A stretch of 64,000 nucleotides of DNA from CAYSSM01 sp964433905 (GCA_964433905.1 CAYSSM010000001.1:1-64000); one strand, 5' to 3'; counted from the stretch's first letter, positions 1-8,059 are shown. Notes: generated by a model not told the origin, from the sequence alone. Made by a program: numbers and translations.

Positions 1-200
1 GAGGCGTCGCGGATGTAATGATACATCAATATTGGCACTTGATAGATTGTCGCTTTCGGAATATTTATTGATGGCGTAGTTGCGGGTTTTATATCGCTTG
101 CCGACGATTCAATTTTTTTCTGGGTGTAAAGATAGTAAAAAATGCCTATCCCAGCGAGTACTAAAAGAACTATTATCGAAACTATAATTTTTTTAAACAT
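1..200 (-). CDS. Polysaccharide deacetylase, N-terminal fragment
   Basis: The reading frame starts at ATG 198-200 on the minus strand and runs off the left edge. It opens with a basic residue pair and one hydrophobic segment (about residues 4-22), so the protein is a membrane-anchored or secreted type. After a Ser/Pro/Thr-rich linker it reads VPILMYHYI, the first conserved block of family 4 carbohydrate esterases (polysaccharide deacetylases), which remove acetyl groups from peptidoglycan or other glycans outside the membrane. The catalytic Asp/His motifs lie beyond the window, so only the family can be inferred. A structured RNA candidate and terminator lie just upstream. Confidence 0.7.
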   Translation of the reverse strand, partial: MFKKIIVSIIVLLVLAGIGIFYYLYTQKKIESSASDIKPATTPSINIPKATIYQVPILMYHYIRDA

Positions 201-235
201 ATAAACTTATTCTATCAGAAAAAAGAATAAATTAA

Positions 236-262
236 AGCCCCGCGATAAGTAGCGGGGCTGCT
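236..262 (-). terminator. Intrinsic terminator of the upstream RNA
   Basis: AGCCCCGC and GCGGGGCT form a perfect 8-bp stem with an 8-base loop. On the minus strand it is followed by a T-rich run. It ends the structured RNA candidate above it and insulates the deacetylase gene. Confidence 0.75.
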
Positions 263-595
263 TGGCTGATCCGGGCTTGAATCCCGGATAGAATGAAGTT
301 ATTTGGGCCTTGAATTATCCCATTTTGGGCGCTTTCTTGCGACTGGTGCTTGGTGATGGGGTTATCTGGGTCGCGGTAGCGCGGGCAAAACGGAATCCCG
401 TCAACTCAAGACCCGGGACAGAACCGGACGGGACGGAAAATATGGCGAGAGGGCTTATTCTGCACAAATACCTCTATCAGTTTCTGAGGCAAACGCAGCG
501 CAGGCATACTACCGAATGCTGGTGCATGCGATAGCTGTAAAGCCCTCTTTGGACCGATTCGCATTTTCAGCGAAGTTGCGGTCCGTTGTGTAAAT
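262..595 (-). ncRNA. Candidate structured RNA of about 340 nt, unidentified
   Basis: This stretch has no credible gene: open frames are short, lack ribosome-binding sites, and the base composition is much more GC-rich than neighbouring genes. On the minus strand it has an extended -10 box (TGATATAAT, near 597-605) at one end and an intrinsic terminator at the other. In between are clear stems: GGACCG/CGGTCC, AGAGGGCTT/AAGCCCTCT closing a roughly 90-base domain, CCCGTC/GACGGG, and CCGGG/CCCGG near the 3' end. The size suits RNase P RNA or tmRNA, but I do not find the conserved blocks of either, so the identity is open. Strand is inferred from promoter and terminator. Confidence 0.5.
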
Positions 596-632
596 ATATT
601 ATATCAAAAATTAATAGTTATTAAATAATTTG

Positions 633-3600
633 TCAAGAGTTGTTCTGGCAGAGGTCAAAATATTCGCATTTCTTATTGTACTTTTGGCAGTTATTTTTCA
701 AAGTGGCACTGGTAAAGTTCAAATTTAATATTTCTTTGTATGTGTTTCTGACCAATAATTTAAATTTTTCATAATCATTGTTATCAATTGGGACGCTGAC
801 TTTAAAAAACTTGCTATTTTTTGGCGATAGAAAATCAAACTCAATTTCCGCTATTTTCCAGGAAAATAACGGATCGTTTTCTGCCAATAGTTTGTAAAAA
901 TAAACTTGGTTTAAGCTATTTTCATCGGAGTTTTGAGTTTGTCCTAAAATCTGGTTTAAAGATTTGGGCGAAGAGGTTTTATAATCGGTGATTTTAACTT
1001 TTTTGCCGATCGAATTAAGCATTTCAATTTTATCGATTTTTCCGGTAATCGGAATGCTGTCAAAATGAACATTATGGAAACCGAAATTATACTCCACATT
1101 TACCGGTGGTCCGGTTTTTGTCCAATTACTTTTGTAGAAATCAAAATATTGTTCAAGACGGTTTTTACCAGTTATTTTTGCTCGGTTTAAATCTTCTAGC
1201 GACAGAATTTCTTCATTGAGGGCGTTTTGGTAAAAATTAATCAACTCTTTTTTTGTTGGCAGCTCGAAATCCCTAATAAATTTTTTAAAAAAGAGTTCCA
1301 GCGCTTTGTGGACAGCCGTGCCGTATGATTGAGAGAAATCCTTCACTTTCGGGACTCTTAAAATTTGATTGTAAAAAAAGCTTTTAGGACACTCCAAATA
1401 GGCATTCAACGAAGTCGGACTCAAAGAAAAATTATCAATTATTTCTTTAATAAATTCCTTGAAAGCCTTCCCTGGATGCCAAATTTTCGGGTTAAATGTG
1501 GTTTTCAATCGGTCAAAATATTGATCTTTATAGATGTTACTTTTTATTTTTTTAATAAAATCCGGCGGAATTTCGCTTAAAAATTTTGACGGAATAAGTA
1601 AATTTTTGCTTTCGCTGTCGCTGTAATTTAAGGCGTAAGTTAAATAAATTTTATTTTTAGCGCGGGTTAAGCCAACATAAAAAAGCCGGCGTTCTTCCTC
1701 GTCGTTTTCATCTGAATCATTTTGAGTCTTTAAAAACCCTGATGGTAATTTGATCAACTGCCTTTTAACGCTATTTCCCCAATGCTTATCAGTACAGTGG
1801 ATTATAAAAACAATCTTAAATTCGAGACCTTTCGATTTGTGGGCGGTCATCAGTCGAATTCCTTCAAAATTTGAATCGATCGGATTTTCCTTGATCATTA
1901 AATTATTTTTTTCGAGTTCCTTTAAAAAATTTAAAAATTCGCTTAATTTTAAATTTTTATTTTTAACATTCAATATTTTTATCTCTTCAAATAAACTTTG
2001 AAGACGGTTAAGATGATGAACGGATTCGGGCAGGCTCAAGAGATATTTTAGATAACCGGTTGAATCTAAAGTCAATTCAAAAGCTTCGGCAAAAGTTAGG
2101 TTATGAAAGTTTTGGGCACAACCCAAAAGCAGTTTGCCAAAATGTAATATTTTATCCGGATTTTTTAAATTCAATTTTTTAAGTTCGGTTTTTGAATTTA
2201 GAAGGTCAAAAAAACTTATTTTTGTTTTGTGAGCATACGCGGTGAATCTATACAAGTCTAATGTTTCTATTTCAAAAAAAGGATAATGCATAATTTCGAA
2301 CAGAATTTGTTCATTTTCTTTTCCGTGGGGTTGGTCGATTGCTTGTAAAATATTGATCAATTTTTGGATCTCAATATCGTCGAGGACGCTTCCGCCGACT
2401 TCCAATTGGTATGGTAAATTAAATCTAGATAAAACGTCGATTAGTTCCTCCCCATCGCGATGATTTTTATAAATTACAGCTATTTCAGAAGCTTTCGCGC
2501 CGGCTTTTATTAGCTTTTGGATTTCTTTTGCGATAAAAAAGTTTTCCTCTCTACCGCTTGAAAATTCGCCTAAAAAAATCTCTCCTTTTTGTTTAATTTG
2601 GCTTTCGAGATTTTTGTTGATTTTAAGCAAACTGAATATTTGTTTTTTATTTTGGGAAATTAATTTTCTTGAGCTGTCAAGAATATTTTGGCCGCTGCGA
2701 TAATTTTTTTCCAAAACGATTATTTTTGCGTTAGGGTAGGTTTCTTTAAAAAATAAAATGTTTTCCAGTGACGCGCCTTGAAAACGGAAAATAGATTGCT
2801 CGTCGTCGCCAACAACAAAAATATTCGGGTCGGGATGAAAACTTCCTAAGATTTGGACGATTTCATTTTGCGCGCTGTTGGTGTCTTGATATTCGTCAAC
2901 TAAAATATATTGAAATTTTTCCTGGTAGTAGCTCAATAATTCCGGATCGGTTTTGAGTTTTTCTTTAGTAAATAAAATCATATCGTTATAATCGTAGTAA
3001 CCTTCATCTGCCAAAGTTTTTTGATAGCTTTCATAAATTTTAACCAGTTCCTTATTTTTTTCAATCTGATTTAAGAGATCTTGGTATTTGGCTTTGATCT
3101 TTTCGCCTTTTATATACAGATCGTCAAAATTTAAGATTCTTTCTTCTTCCTGTTTTAGCACCATGCTATATTTTTTTGACCCAATCCCCTCTTGTTTTAA
3201 ATCGCCGATAGCTTTTAAAATTTCACTTTGATAATAAAACGGCGCTTTAAGCGGTTTTAGAAGTTTTAAATTTTTTTCATTGATAATTTTTTGAATCAAT
3301 TGAATTTGTTCAAAGTCAGTGAGCTGATTAATTTTACTTGAGAAGATAAATTTTTCTGGAAAAGTTAAAATTACTTCGTTGCAAAATGAATGAAAAGTAT
3401 GGACATGGATGGAGTAGCTTTGGTGGCCAATGATATCCAAAAGTCTTTTTCTCATCGAATAAACACCCGAATTAGTGAAAGTAAGAGCTAAAATATTTGA
3501 CGGATTAATTTGCGTTTCTTTTAAAATATTAGCAATCCGCATCGCTAATATTTGGGTTTTACCCGTGCCCGGGCCGGCAATAATGATCACCGGGCCTTCA

Positions 3601-3671
3601 ATTGTGTCAACAGCTTCTTTTTGCTTGGAATTTAATTTTTTATATTCATCCAAAAATATTTTAGATATCAT
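633..3671 (-). CDS. UvrD/Rep-type helicase fused to a RecB-like Fe-S nuclease
   Basis: A superfamily 1A DNA helicase of 1012 residues. Motifs appear in order: Walker A GPGTGKT at residues 33-39, DEYQDTN (motif II), GDDEQSIFRFQGAS (III), NYRSGQNIL (IV), TAHKSKGLEF (V) and YVGLTRAK (VI). The last 200 residues match the RecB/AddB-type PD-(D/E)XK nuclease: SPTSLNAYLECP, then GKIDKIE and ITDYKTS as the acidic and Lys motifs. Four cysteines (one in YLEC, three in the last 20 residues) probably hold a 4Fe-4S cluster, as in AddB and Cas4. It likely unwinds and trims broken DNA ends. The upstream DUF2130 gene ends one base before it starts, so the two form an operon. Confidence 0.9.
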   Translation of the reverse strand: MISKIFLDEYKKLNSKQKEAVDTIEGPVIIIAGPGTGKTQILAMRIANILKETQINPSNILALTFTNSGVYSMRKRLLDIIGHQSYSIHVHTFHSFCNEVILTFPEKFIFSSKINQLTDFEQIQLIQKIINEKNLKLLKPLKAPFYYQSEILKAIGDLKQEGIGSKKYSMVLKQEEERILNFDDLYIKGEKIKAKYQDLLNQIEKNKELVKIYESYQKTLADEGYYDYNDMILFTKEKLKTDPELLSYYQEKFQYILVDEYQDTNSAQNEIVQILGSFHPDPNIFVVGDDEQSIFRFQGASLENILFFKETYPNAKIIVLEKNYRSGQNILDSSRKLISQNKKQIFSLLKINKNLESQIKQKGEIFLGEFSSGREENFFIAKEIQKLIKAGAKASEIAVIYKNHRDGEELIDVLSRFNLPYQLEVGGSVLDDIEIQKLINILQAIDQPHGKENEQILFEIMHYPFFEIETLDLYRFTAYAHKTKISFFDLLNSKTELKKLNLKNPDKILHFGKLLLGCAQNFHNLTFAEAFELTLDSTGYLKYLLSLPESVHHLNRLQSLFEEIKILNVKNKNLKLSEFLNFLKELEKNNLMIKENPIDSNFEGIRLMTAHKSKGLEFKIVFIIHCTDKHWGNSVKRQLIKLPSGFLKTQNDSDENDEEERRLFYVGLTRAKNKIYLTYALNYSDSESKNLLIPSKFLSEIPPDFIKKIKSNIYKDQYFDRLKTTFNPKIWHPGKAFKEFIKEIIDNFSLSPTSLNAYLECPKSFFYNQILRVPKVKDFSQSYGTAVHKALELFFKKFIRDFELPTKKELINFYQNALNEEILSLEDLNRAKITGKNRLEQYFDFYKSNWTKTGPPVNVEYNFGFHNVHFDSIPITGKIDKIEMLNSIGKKVKITDYKTSSPKSLNQILGQTQNSDENSLNQVYFYKLLAENDPLFSWKIAEIEFDFLSPKNSKFFKVSVPIDNNDYEKFKLLVRNTYKEILNLNFTSATLKNNCQKYNKKCEYFDLCQNNS

Positions 3672-4871
3672 TTAAAAAAGGTTAAATTGATCTTGAGAAT
3701 CTCTGTCATTATTTTTTTCTGTAATTTTCTTTTTTCTTGGTTCTTCAGAGTTTGCTGCCGATTCAAGGGCTAAAATTTCCATTTCCGGCAGCCTGTTTCC
3801 GGCGATTCCCTGAATTTCGCCGTACATTTTAGCCGTGTTTTCGGTAAGGCGATTTAGCTGGGTTTCGCGTTTAGCCCAAATTCTCATCATAGCATTTTTT
3901 TCTTGTTCCAATGAGGTTTTCATATTTATAAAATTTTCAACAATTGATTCTATCTTATTGGAAAAGGCAGGACTACAAAGATAGTTGTACAAAATATCTT
4001 TTTTTTCTTCTTTGTTTTCTTGTGAAGAAAGCGCTCCGCGGACCGTAACCAGTTGACTTCGCAAAGCCGTAGTTAGGCCCACGATTGAATTGAAATTGGT
4101 AATCCAGATGCCTTTATATATTCCAAAATTAGCGATATTTTTAGGTTGAGCCTCGCTTACCAAAACCAAAAGATCGGCTTTAATATTATGTCCGTCATCT
4201 TTTAATTTTTGCACCCAGTCTTCCGTCCAAGCTTTCGTTTGTTTTGATTCCCAGCAAATTTTACCGACTTCTTGTCCGGTTTTAGAAAAAACCTTCTGAA
4301 CAATGTCGGCGCCGGAAATTCCTTTTGGTACCGGCTCAATAATATCATGCGAAAAATGTTTTTTTAGCAATTCTTCCAAAGAAAGTTCGACTACTTCGCC
4401 TTGCGTTTGCATCGAGCCTTGCTGGGCTTTGCGCTGGGCTTCTCCGAGAGCTTTTTTGGTATCTTCGAGCTGTTTATTTTTTTCTAATAATTTATATTGA
4501 TATTCTTCTTGCGATTCTTTTCTAACTTTTTCTTCGATTTGTTTTTTTTCTTCCTGCACTTTTCGGGCAATAATTAATTCTTGCTTTTTCATTCTGTCTT
4601 CAAGTTCCACTTGTTGTTTAATAAGCGCTAATTCTTTTTCTTCGGCTTCTTGTCTTTTTTTGGCTTCAATATCTAACCGGTTTTTAAGAGTTTTAAGCTG
4701 ACTTTCTTTTTCGGCTTCAAAATCTTTTTTGAAATTTTCTATTAAAATTTCTTTTTCTTTATCTAATCTTTTTTCAACTTCAGTGCTTACTTGCTCTCGC
4801 AAGCGATGCTGTAAGACATCAGTAACCGGAATTTGATGGCCGCATTTGGGACATTTAATTATATCGTTCAT
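3672..4871 (-). CDS. DUF2130 protein with zinc-ribbon-like N-terminus
   Basis: This 399-residue protein starts with a CPKCGH knuckle (Cys 7 and 10), continues as a long charged Lys/Glu/Gln-rich coiled coil (about residues 30-150), and then carries the DUF2130 domain (about 160-330) with the conserved stretch VPKGISGADI and CWESKQTKAW. DUF2130 is thought to have a PD-(D/E)XK nuclease-like fold; the E-x-K in CWESKQ fits such a site. The C-terminal 60 residues are charged. It sits first in an operon with the helicase-nuclease, under a divergent promoter at 5012-5040, so a joint role in DNA repair or foreign-DNA degradation is reasonable but unproven. Confidence 0.85.
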   Translation of the reverse strand: MNDIIKCPKCGHQIPVTDVLQHRLREQVSTEVEKRLDKEKEILIENFKKDFEAEKESQLKTLKNRLDIEAKKRQEAEEKELALIKQQVELEDRMKKQELIIARKVQEEKKQIEEKVRKESQEEYQYKLLEKNKQLEDTKKALGEAQRKAQQGSMQTQGEVVELSLEELLKKHFSHDIIEPVPKGISGADIVQKVFSKTGQEVGKICWESKQTKAWTEDWVQKLKDDGHNIKADLLVLVSEAQPKNIANFGIYKGIWITNFNSIVGLTTALRSQLVTVRGALSSQENKEEKKDILYNYLCSPAFSNKIESIVENFINMKTSLEQEKNAMMRIWAKRETQLNRLTENTAKMYGEIQGIAGNRLPEMEILALESAANSEEPRKKKITEKNNDRDSQDQFNLF

Positions 4872-5011
4872 AAGTATAAATCCATGGTTGACACCCTGTG
4901 GTCTTTGCCACAGTTCAATATTTTATCAATAAAATGTTTTTATCTTTTATTTTAACGCCCTGCGATCTCTGACGCAGGGGGATTTACAATAATCTCCTTT
5001 GGGCTGGTTTG

Positions 5012-5053
5012 ATTATACAAGTCCTTGACAAAATTATCAATTTATGCTATTAT
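5012..5053. promoter_or_regulatory. Overlapping divergent promoters
   Basis: On the plus strand TTGACA (5025-5030) and TATTAT (5048-5053) are 17 bases apart. On the minus strand TTGATA (5035-5040) and TATAAT (5012-5017) are also 17 apart. The two promoters interleave, so only one polymerase can probably sit here at a time. The minus promoter serves the DUF2130-helicase operon, the plus promoter serves the hairpin RNA at 5060-5155. Confidence 0.7.
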
Positions 5054-5059
5054 ATAGTC

Positions 5060-5155
5060 TCCTGATAATAAGCTTATATCATAAACAGGGTCCTGTCCGG
5101 CAATTAGATTTTCCCCTCCTTGTCTTCTTGCCGGCAGGACCCTGTTTGTATATTT
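5060..5155 (+). ncRNA. Candidate small RNA with long hairpin and anti-SD loop
   Basis: Just after the plus promoter is a hairpin with arms 5083-5103 and 5128-5147, about 20 base pairs with a single bulged T. Its 24-base loop contains CCCCTCCTT, a perfect anti-Shine-Dalgarno sequence. The stem is followed by a T-rich run, so a transcript of roughly 95 nt could end here. It could instead be a bidirectional terminator for the thioredoxin gene that ends at 5171; on the minus strand the loop reads as a strong ribosome-binding site. Function is inferred from structure only. Confidence 0.45.
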
Positions 5156-5170
5156 TTCAGCACACCTTAA

Positions 5171-5494
5171 CTATAATAGTACTTTTTTAATTTTGTCTTC
5201 AATAGCTTTTTTTGAAACCAAGCCGATTATTTGTTCTATTACTTTGCCGTTTTTTAATATCAATATGTTTGGCAGGCTCATAACTCCAAAGCGCGAAGAA
5301 AGCCATGGATTTTCATTAACATTAACTTTATAAAATTTCATTTTTCCATGATACTTATTGGCTATTTCGTCAAGATGCGGCTCAACCGTTTTGCATGTAT
5401 GGCACCATTTAGCCCAAAAGTCCAACAGAACAATCCCCTTTTTTGTTTTGTCGTTAAACTCTTTTTCTTTTAATTCCTCAACTTTACCGGGCAA
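5171..5494 (-). CDS. trxA: Thioredoxin-like disulfide reductase
   Basis: A 107-residue single-domain thioredoxin fold. The active site is WCHTC (Cys 31 and 34) instead of the usual WCGPC, and the cis-Pro loop SLPN is present. The start is a TTG placed 5 bases after AAGGAGG and overlaps the preceding gene by 25 bases, so translation is probably coupled. No signal peptide, so it acts in the cytoplasm. It lies downstream of the cobalamin riboswitch in the same transcription unit and close to a class II ribonucleotide reductase, which needs a dithiol reductant; supplying it would be a natural role. The altered dipeptide between the cysteines should shift its redox potential. Confidence 0.85.
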   Translation of the reverse strand: MPGKVEELKEKEFNDKTKKGIVLLDFWAKWCHTCKTVEPHLDEIANKYHGKMKFYKVNVNENPWLSSRFGVMSLPNILILKNGKVIEQIIGLVSKKAIEDKIKKVLL

Positions 5495-5988
5495 GCTATC
5501 CTCCTTTTTACTGTAAAAAATAATACAATTTCATATAGTCCGAACATGACGCTGCTATAAAAAAGATCGCCGGCAAGCGTATTGCGGAAAAATGGCAATC
5601 CCATTATATAGCTTTGCAAAAGTCCTGGCAAATTATGCGGATACATCGAATGTGGTATGGCCCAGACGGCAAAATTGGTGACCAGAAAGAATAATATCGA
5701 TGAGAAAATACTGGCGGCAAAAACATTCGGTAGGCTCTTGTGTTTTTTCAGCCAAAGGCCGATTAGGCCTATCAAGGCAAAACTGCCATAAACAGCAATC
5801 ATTATCCAAATATTATAAAAGCCGATGATTATATCGCCCAAAAATAAAGCCAGCAGCGGAATAATTAGGGCGTATTTTTTATTTAAATAAACCCCGCCAA
5901 ACAGGGCCATAGCGGCAATTGGCGCAAAATTGGGCAAATGCGGGATAAATCTTAAAACTATCCCCGCCAAGATAAAGAAAAAAGCCAT
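5470..5988 (-). CDS. DUF6580 membrane protein, possible vitamin uptake component
   Basis: A 172-residue protein with five or six hydrophobic segments. The N-terminal block RFIPHLPNFAPIAAMALFGG and later FLVTNFAVW are typical of the DUF6580 family, which resembles substrate-binding S components of energy-coupling factor transporters in size and topology. It follows a DUF4430 gene by about 30 bases and lies downstream of a cobalamin riboswitch, so B12 or a B12 precursor is the likely substrate. No ATPase or T-component gene lies in this window. Family assignment is from sequence memory, the substrate is inference from context. Confidence 0.7.
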   Translation of the reverse strand: MAFFFILAGIVLRFIPHLPNFAPIAAMALFGGVYLNKKYALIIPLLALFLGDIIIGFYNIWIMIAVYGSFALIGLIGLWLKKHKSLPNVFAASIFSSILFFLVTNFAVWAIPHSMYPHNLPGLLQSYIMGLPFFRNTLAGDLFYSSVMFGLYEIVLFFTVKRRIACPVKLRN

Positions 5989-6018
5989 ATTGTCTCCTTT
6001 TTTAAGTTATTATATTTA

Positions 6019-6705
6019 CTAAAAACTTTCAAGTCGCCAAAAAGTAGTATCGTCGGCTGTAATTTGTTGAGCTGAAGCGCCAACCATTGAATATTTGCCA
6101 TTATAGTAAAATGCCCAATATTGATTGCCTACGGGCTTAATCCCGCCAATGCTAGTTACAAAAACTCCCAACCCTTCGTAAGTAGTGTATTCTACCAAAA
6201 ATCCATTTTTTAAAGCGGCTTTTTGCAGTAAACTAAAGGCGTTCTCATTTGCAGCGATTTCTACTTTGTATGAACCTAAGTTGTCAATAATGACGCTGGC
6301 CTGGTTTATTATCGGTGCGGGAATGTATTCTGTAACAGTTCTTGTAACCGTTTTTGTTTTCTCATTTACCGGTGCCGGCGGTTTTATCTCGGCGGTGATG
6401 GTTGTGCTTTCTCCTAATATTTTTACCGAATCTGTCAATGGTTTTCGATAATATGATAGACTTGTTTGTAAATGTTTCAACTCGTTTTGATATGAATTAT
6501 TTGCTTGTGAATATTGGGTAATTTGATTTTGCGCTTGAGTTACTTTCTTTTCCAAATTGGCAATTTTATTTTCTACTTCAGTTTGTTTTTGCTGGGTATT
6601 TTGGTTTTTGATTTTCAAATCGGCAACAGTTAATCCGCCATAAATAAGAGTCAATAAAATTAGGCTAAAAAACAAAAACTTAGTAAAATGATATATTTTA
6701 TTCAT
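6019..6705 (-). CDS. DUF4430 surface protein, candidate cobalamin binder
   Basis: The 228-residue product has one N-terminal membrane anchor (about residues 9-28), then a coiled coil rich in Gln/Asn (30-75), a Pro/Thr linker, and a C-terminal DUF4430 domain (about 140-228) with SLLQKAALKNG and NQYWAFYYNG. DUF4430 is the transcobalamin-like domain, related to the C-terminal half of vertebrate B12 carriers. Its mRNA leader carries a cobalamin riboswitch and terminator. Together these support capture of B12 at the outer face of the membrane. The neighbouring upstream gene 6955-7359 is a shorter paralog. Confidence 0.8.
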   Translation of the reverse strand: MNKIYHFTKFLFFSLILLTLIYGGLTVADLKIKNQNTQQKQTEVENKIANLEKKVTQAQNQITQYSQANNSYQNELKHLQTSLSYYRKPLTDSVKILGESTTITAEIKPPAPVNEKTKTVTRTVTEYIPAPIINQASVIIDNLGSYKVEIAANENAFSLLQKAALKNGFLVEYTTYEGLGVFVTSIGGIKPVGNQYWAFYYNGKYSMVGASAQQITADDTTFWRLESF

Positions 6706-6721
6706 AATTTTTCCTTTTCAA

Positions 6722-6747
6722 AAATATGACCCGTTTCGGTCATATTT
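6722..6747 (-). terminator. Riboswitch expression-platform terminator
   Basis: On the minus strand AAATATGACC and GGTCATATTT form a 10-bp stem with a short loop followed by five T residues, directly between the riboswitch aptamer and the ribosome-binding site of the DUF4430 gene. This suggests B12 controls transcription termination. Confidence 0.7.
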
Positions 6748-6782
6748 AATTAAATTTGCCTTTCGACCGAAGGACTTATTAT

Positions 6783-6937
6783 AGTAAATTCAAAGTTTTC
6801 TGACTTGTCCTGAGCGGAAGTCGAAGGACTTACTCCTCGATACACTTTCGTTTACTCGAGGTAAATTCTTCCTTTGCTCAGAATTTACAGTAGCGTGACT
6901 GTCCCGGATTTACACCGGAGTTGCCTTTAAATTTACT
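6783..6937 (-). promoter_or_regulatory. Cobalamin riboswitch
   Basis: Minus-strand sequence contains the conserved core of the adenosylcobalamin-type aptamer: AACTCCGGTGTAAATCCGGG, then ACAGTCACGCTACTGTAA, and later AAGTCAGAAAAC near the 3' side. The closing P1 helix is a 13-base pairing between 6925-6937 and 6783-6795 with one mismatch. It lies directly upstream of the DUF4430 gene at 6705, with a terminator between them. A dispersed TCCTTCGACTTCCGCTCAGGA-like repeat occupies one of its variable arms (about 6808-6834). Presence of B12 should switch off the DUF4430-DUF6580-thioredoxin operon. Confidence 0.88.
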
Positions 6938-6954
6938 TTAAATTTTATGTGCAA

Positions 6955-7359
6955 TTATTGAAATTGTTCGTAACGCCACTCGATTTTTTCACCATCTTTC
7001 GTTTTATACTGGTCAGGTCCTACGGGCGCGAGCTGATTATCAACATAAAACATCCAAAATGAATCTGATTGGTTCTCCGAGCCATCAATCGAGGTTACAA
7101 AAACTCCAACTGAAGAACTTTCCGATTTAACTTCGTGAGTCTGCTTAAGTAAATCCAAAACTGTTTTATCATTTTGGCCATCGTAACTAATGACTTTTTT
7201 GACAACGGGTTTAATTTGGTTTTCGATTCCGGCAACTTGTTTGTCAGCTTGTTTTTTTGAGTTCCAATTCCCCAAAATACTGCCGCCTAAAATCAAAATT
7301 GCAGCCAAAACGACAATGGCAATAAAATTTCCCAGTCCCCACGATTTTTCATTATTCAT
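6955..7359 (-). CDS. Small DUF4430 surface protein
   Basis: A 134-residue protein with a hydrophobic anchor at about residues 10-28 and a C-terminal DUF4430 (transcobalamin-like) domain holding TVLDLLKQTHEVKSE, VGVFVTSIDG and SDSFWMFYVDN. It resembles the C-terminal half of the protein at 6019-6705 and lacks its coiled coil. ATG follows AAGGAG by a few bases. It lies upstream of the riboswitch, so it is expressed separately. A role in binding cobalamin outside the membrane is inferred from the family and the neighbours. Confidence 0.78.
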   Translation of the reverse strand: MNNEKSWGLGNFIAIVVLAAILILGGSILGNWNSKKQADKQVAGIENQIKPVVKKVISYDGQNDKTVLDLLKQTHEVKSESSSVGVFVTSIDGSENQSDSFWMFYVDNQLAPVGPDQYKTKDGEKIEWRYEQFQ

Positions 7360-7439
7360 AAAACTCCTTTTAAAGATATTATTTACATTTTAACCTTAGA
7401 GTCGATATCTCTTTTTGTCAAACTGTGGATAACTTTATA

Positions 7440-7468
7440 AGAAAACCCCCGACGGATGTCGGGGGCTT
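7440..7468 (-). terminator. Intrinsic terminator
   Basis: CCCCCGAC and GTCGGGGG form an 8-bp stem with a GGAT loop (7446-7465), followed on the minus strand by TTTTCTT. It ends the two-gene unit at 7484-7954. Confidence 0.85.
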
Positions 7469-7483
7469 CTTGTGTTCTGATTG

Positions 7484-7777
7484 TTAGGCTGGCTGATGCT
7501 TTTTGCGTTCGTCAGCCAGTCGGCAGCGACCCTTACGGGTCGATTCGTAACGCTCGCCACACTTGCGGACAAAACCTTCCGTGCAGAGGGGGCCAAGCGA
7601 CTCAGTGATCTTCTGGGCACGCTCGTGGTCCCATCTTTCCCGCACGTGCAGAATCAACTGAATCTTCGCATGGACGAGCGGGTTCTTTGTCTCAAGACTG
7701 TCGCTGATCTCTCTGGGCGTAAGCATACTATGCATTGACAAGGCTTCAAGTACATCCCAGTCGAAGCTGTGGATCAT
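7484..7777 (-). CDS. Small helix-turn-helix-like protein, unknown
   Basis: Ninety-seven residues with no family I recognise. The N-terminal half (DWDVLEALSMHSMLTPREISDSL) has the spacing of a winged-helix DNA-binding domain, and the C-terminal third is very basic. Its ATG directly abuts the stop of the upstream gene, so the two are translationally coupled. GC content is well above the local average, as for other small genes in this window, which suggests recent acquisition or different selection. Confidence 0.6.
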   Translation of the reverse strand: MIHSFDWDVLEALSMHSMLTPREISDSLETKNPLVHAKIQLILHVRERWDHERAQKITESLGPLCTEGFVRKCGERYESTRKGRCRLADERKKHQPA

Positions 7778-7954
7778 CTATGCTCCCTTGATGTGATACC
7801 TGCCGTTGCGGAAATAGACTTGGCCCGAAATTTCGAGCTGGGTGATCACGGTGCCGATGACGCCTTTCGGCTTCGCTTCTACCTCATTTTCGAGCTCTGA
7901 GATAGAGCACGGCCGGTTTCCTAAAACGTTCAGAACTTCTTCCTTTAAGGTCAT
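7778..7954 (-). CDS. Small winged-helix protein
   Basis: A 58-residue protein. I place the start at ATG 7952-7954 (MTLKEEV), which follows the purine-rich GAGAGAAAG, rather than at 7987, because a -10-like TATGATAAAAT lies just above. The sequence SISELENEVEAKPKGVIGTV followed by a GQVYFRNGRYHIK hairpin fits a winged helix-turn-helix: helix, recognition helix, wing. It is likely a DNA-binding regulator acting with the downstream gene. The target is not visible. Confidence 0.6.
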   Translation of the reverse strand: MTLKEEVLNVLGNRPCSISELENEVEAKPKGVIGTVITQLEISGQVYFRNGRYHIKGA

Positions 7955-8059
7955 TGTCTTTCTCTCTCTTTTTTGATTTGGCAACATGCCATTTTATCAT
8001 ATTTTCTAAAGAAAGTTAAGACTCAATTCCTTTTCTGGCTCAAAAACCTTTAAATAAAT

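Noticed and set aside
310..534. Plus-strand protein of 74 residues
   Set aside because: TTG start without a ribosome-binding site, lies within the stems of the RNA candidate.
236..605. tmRNA or RNase P RNA
   Set aside because: A GACGGGATT word and a T-arm-like hairpin tempted me, but the tmRNA acceptor pairing and CCA are absent, and RNase P blocks (GAAAGUCC, ACAGAA-GCUUA) are not found.
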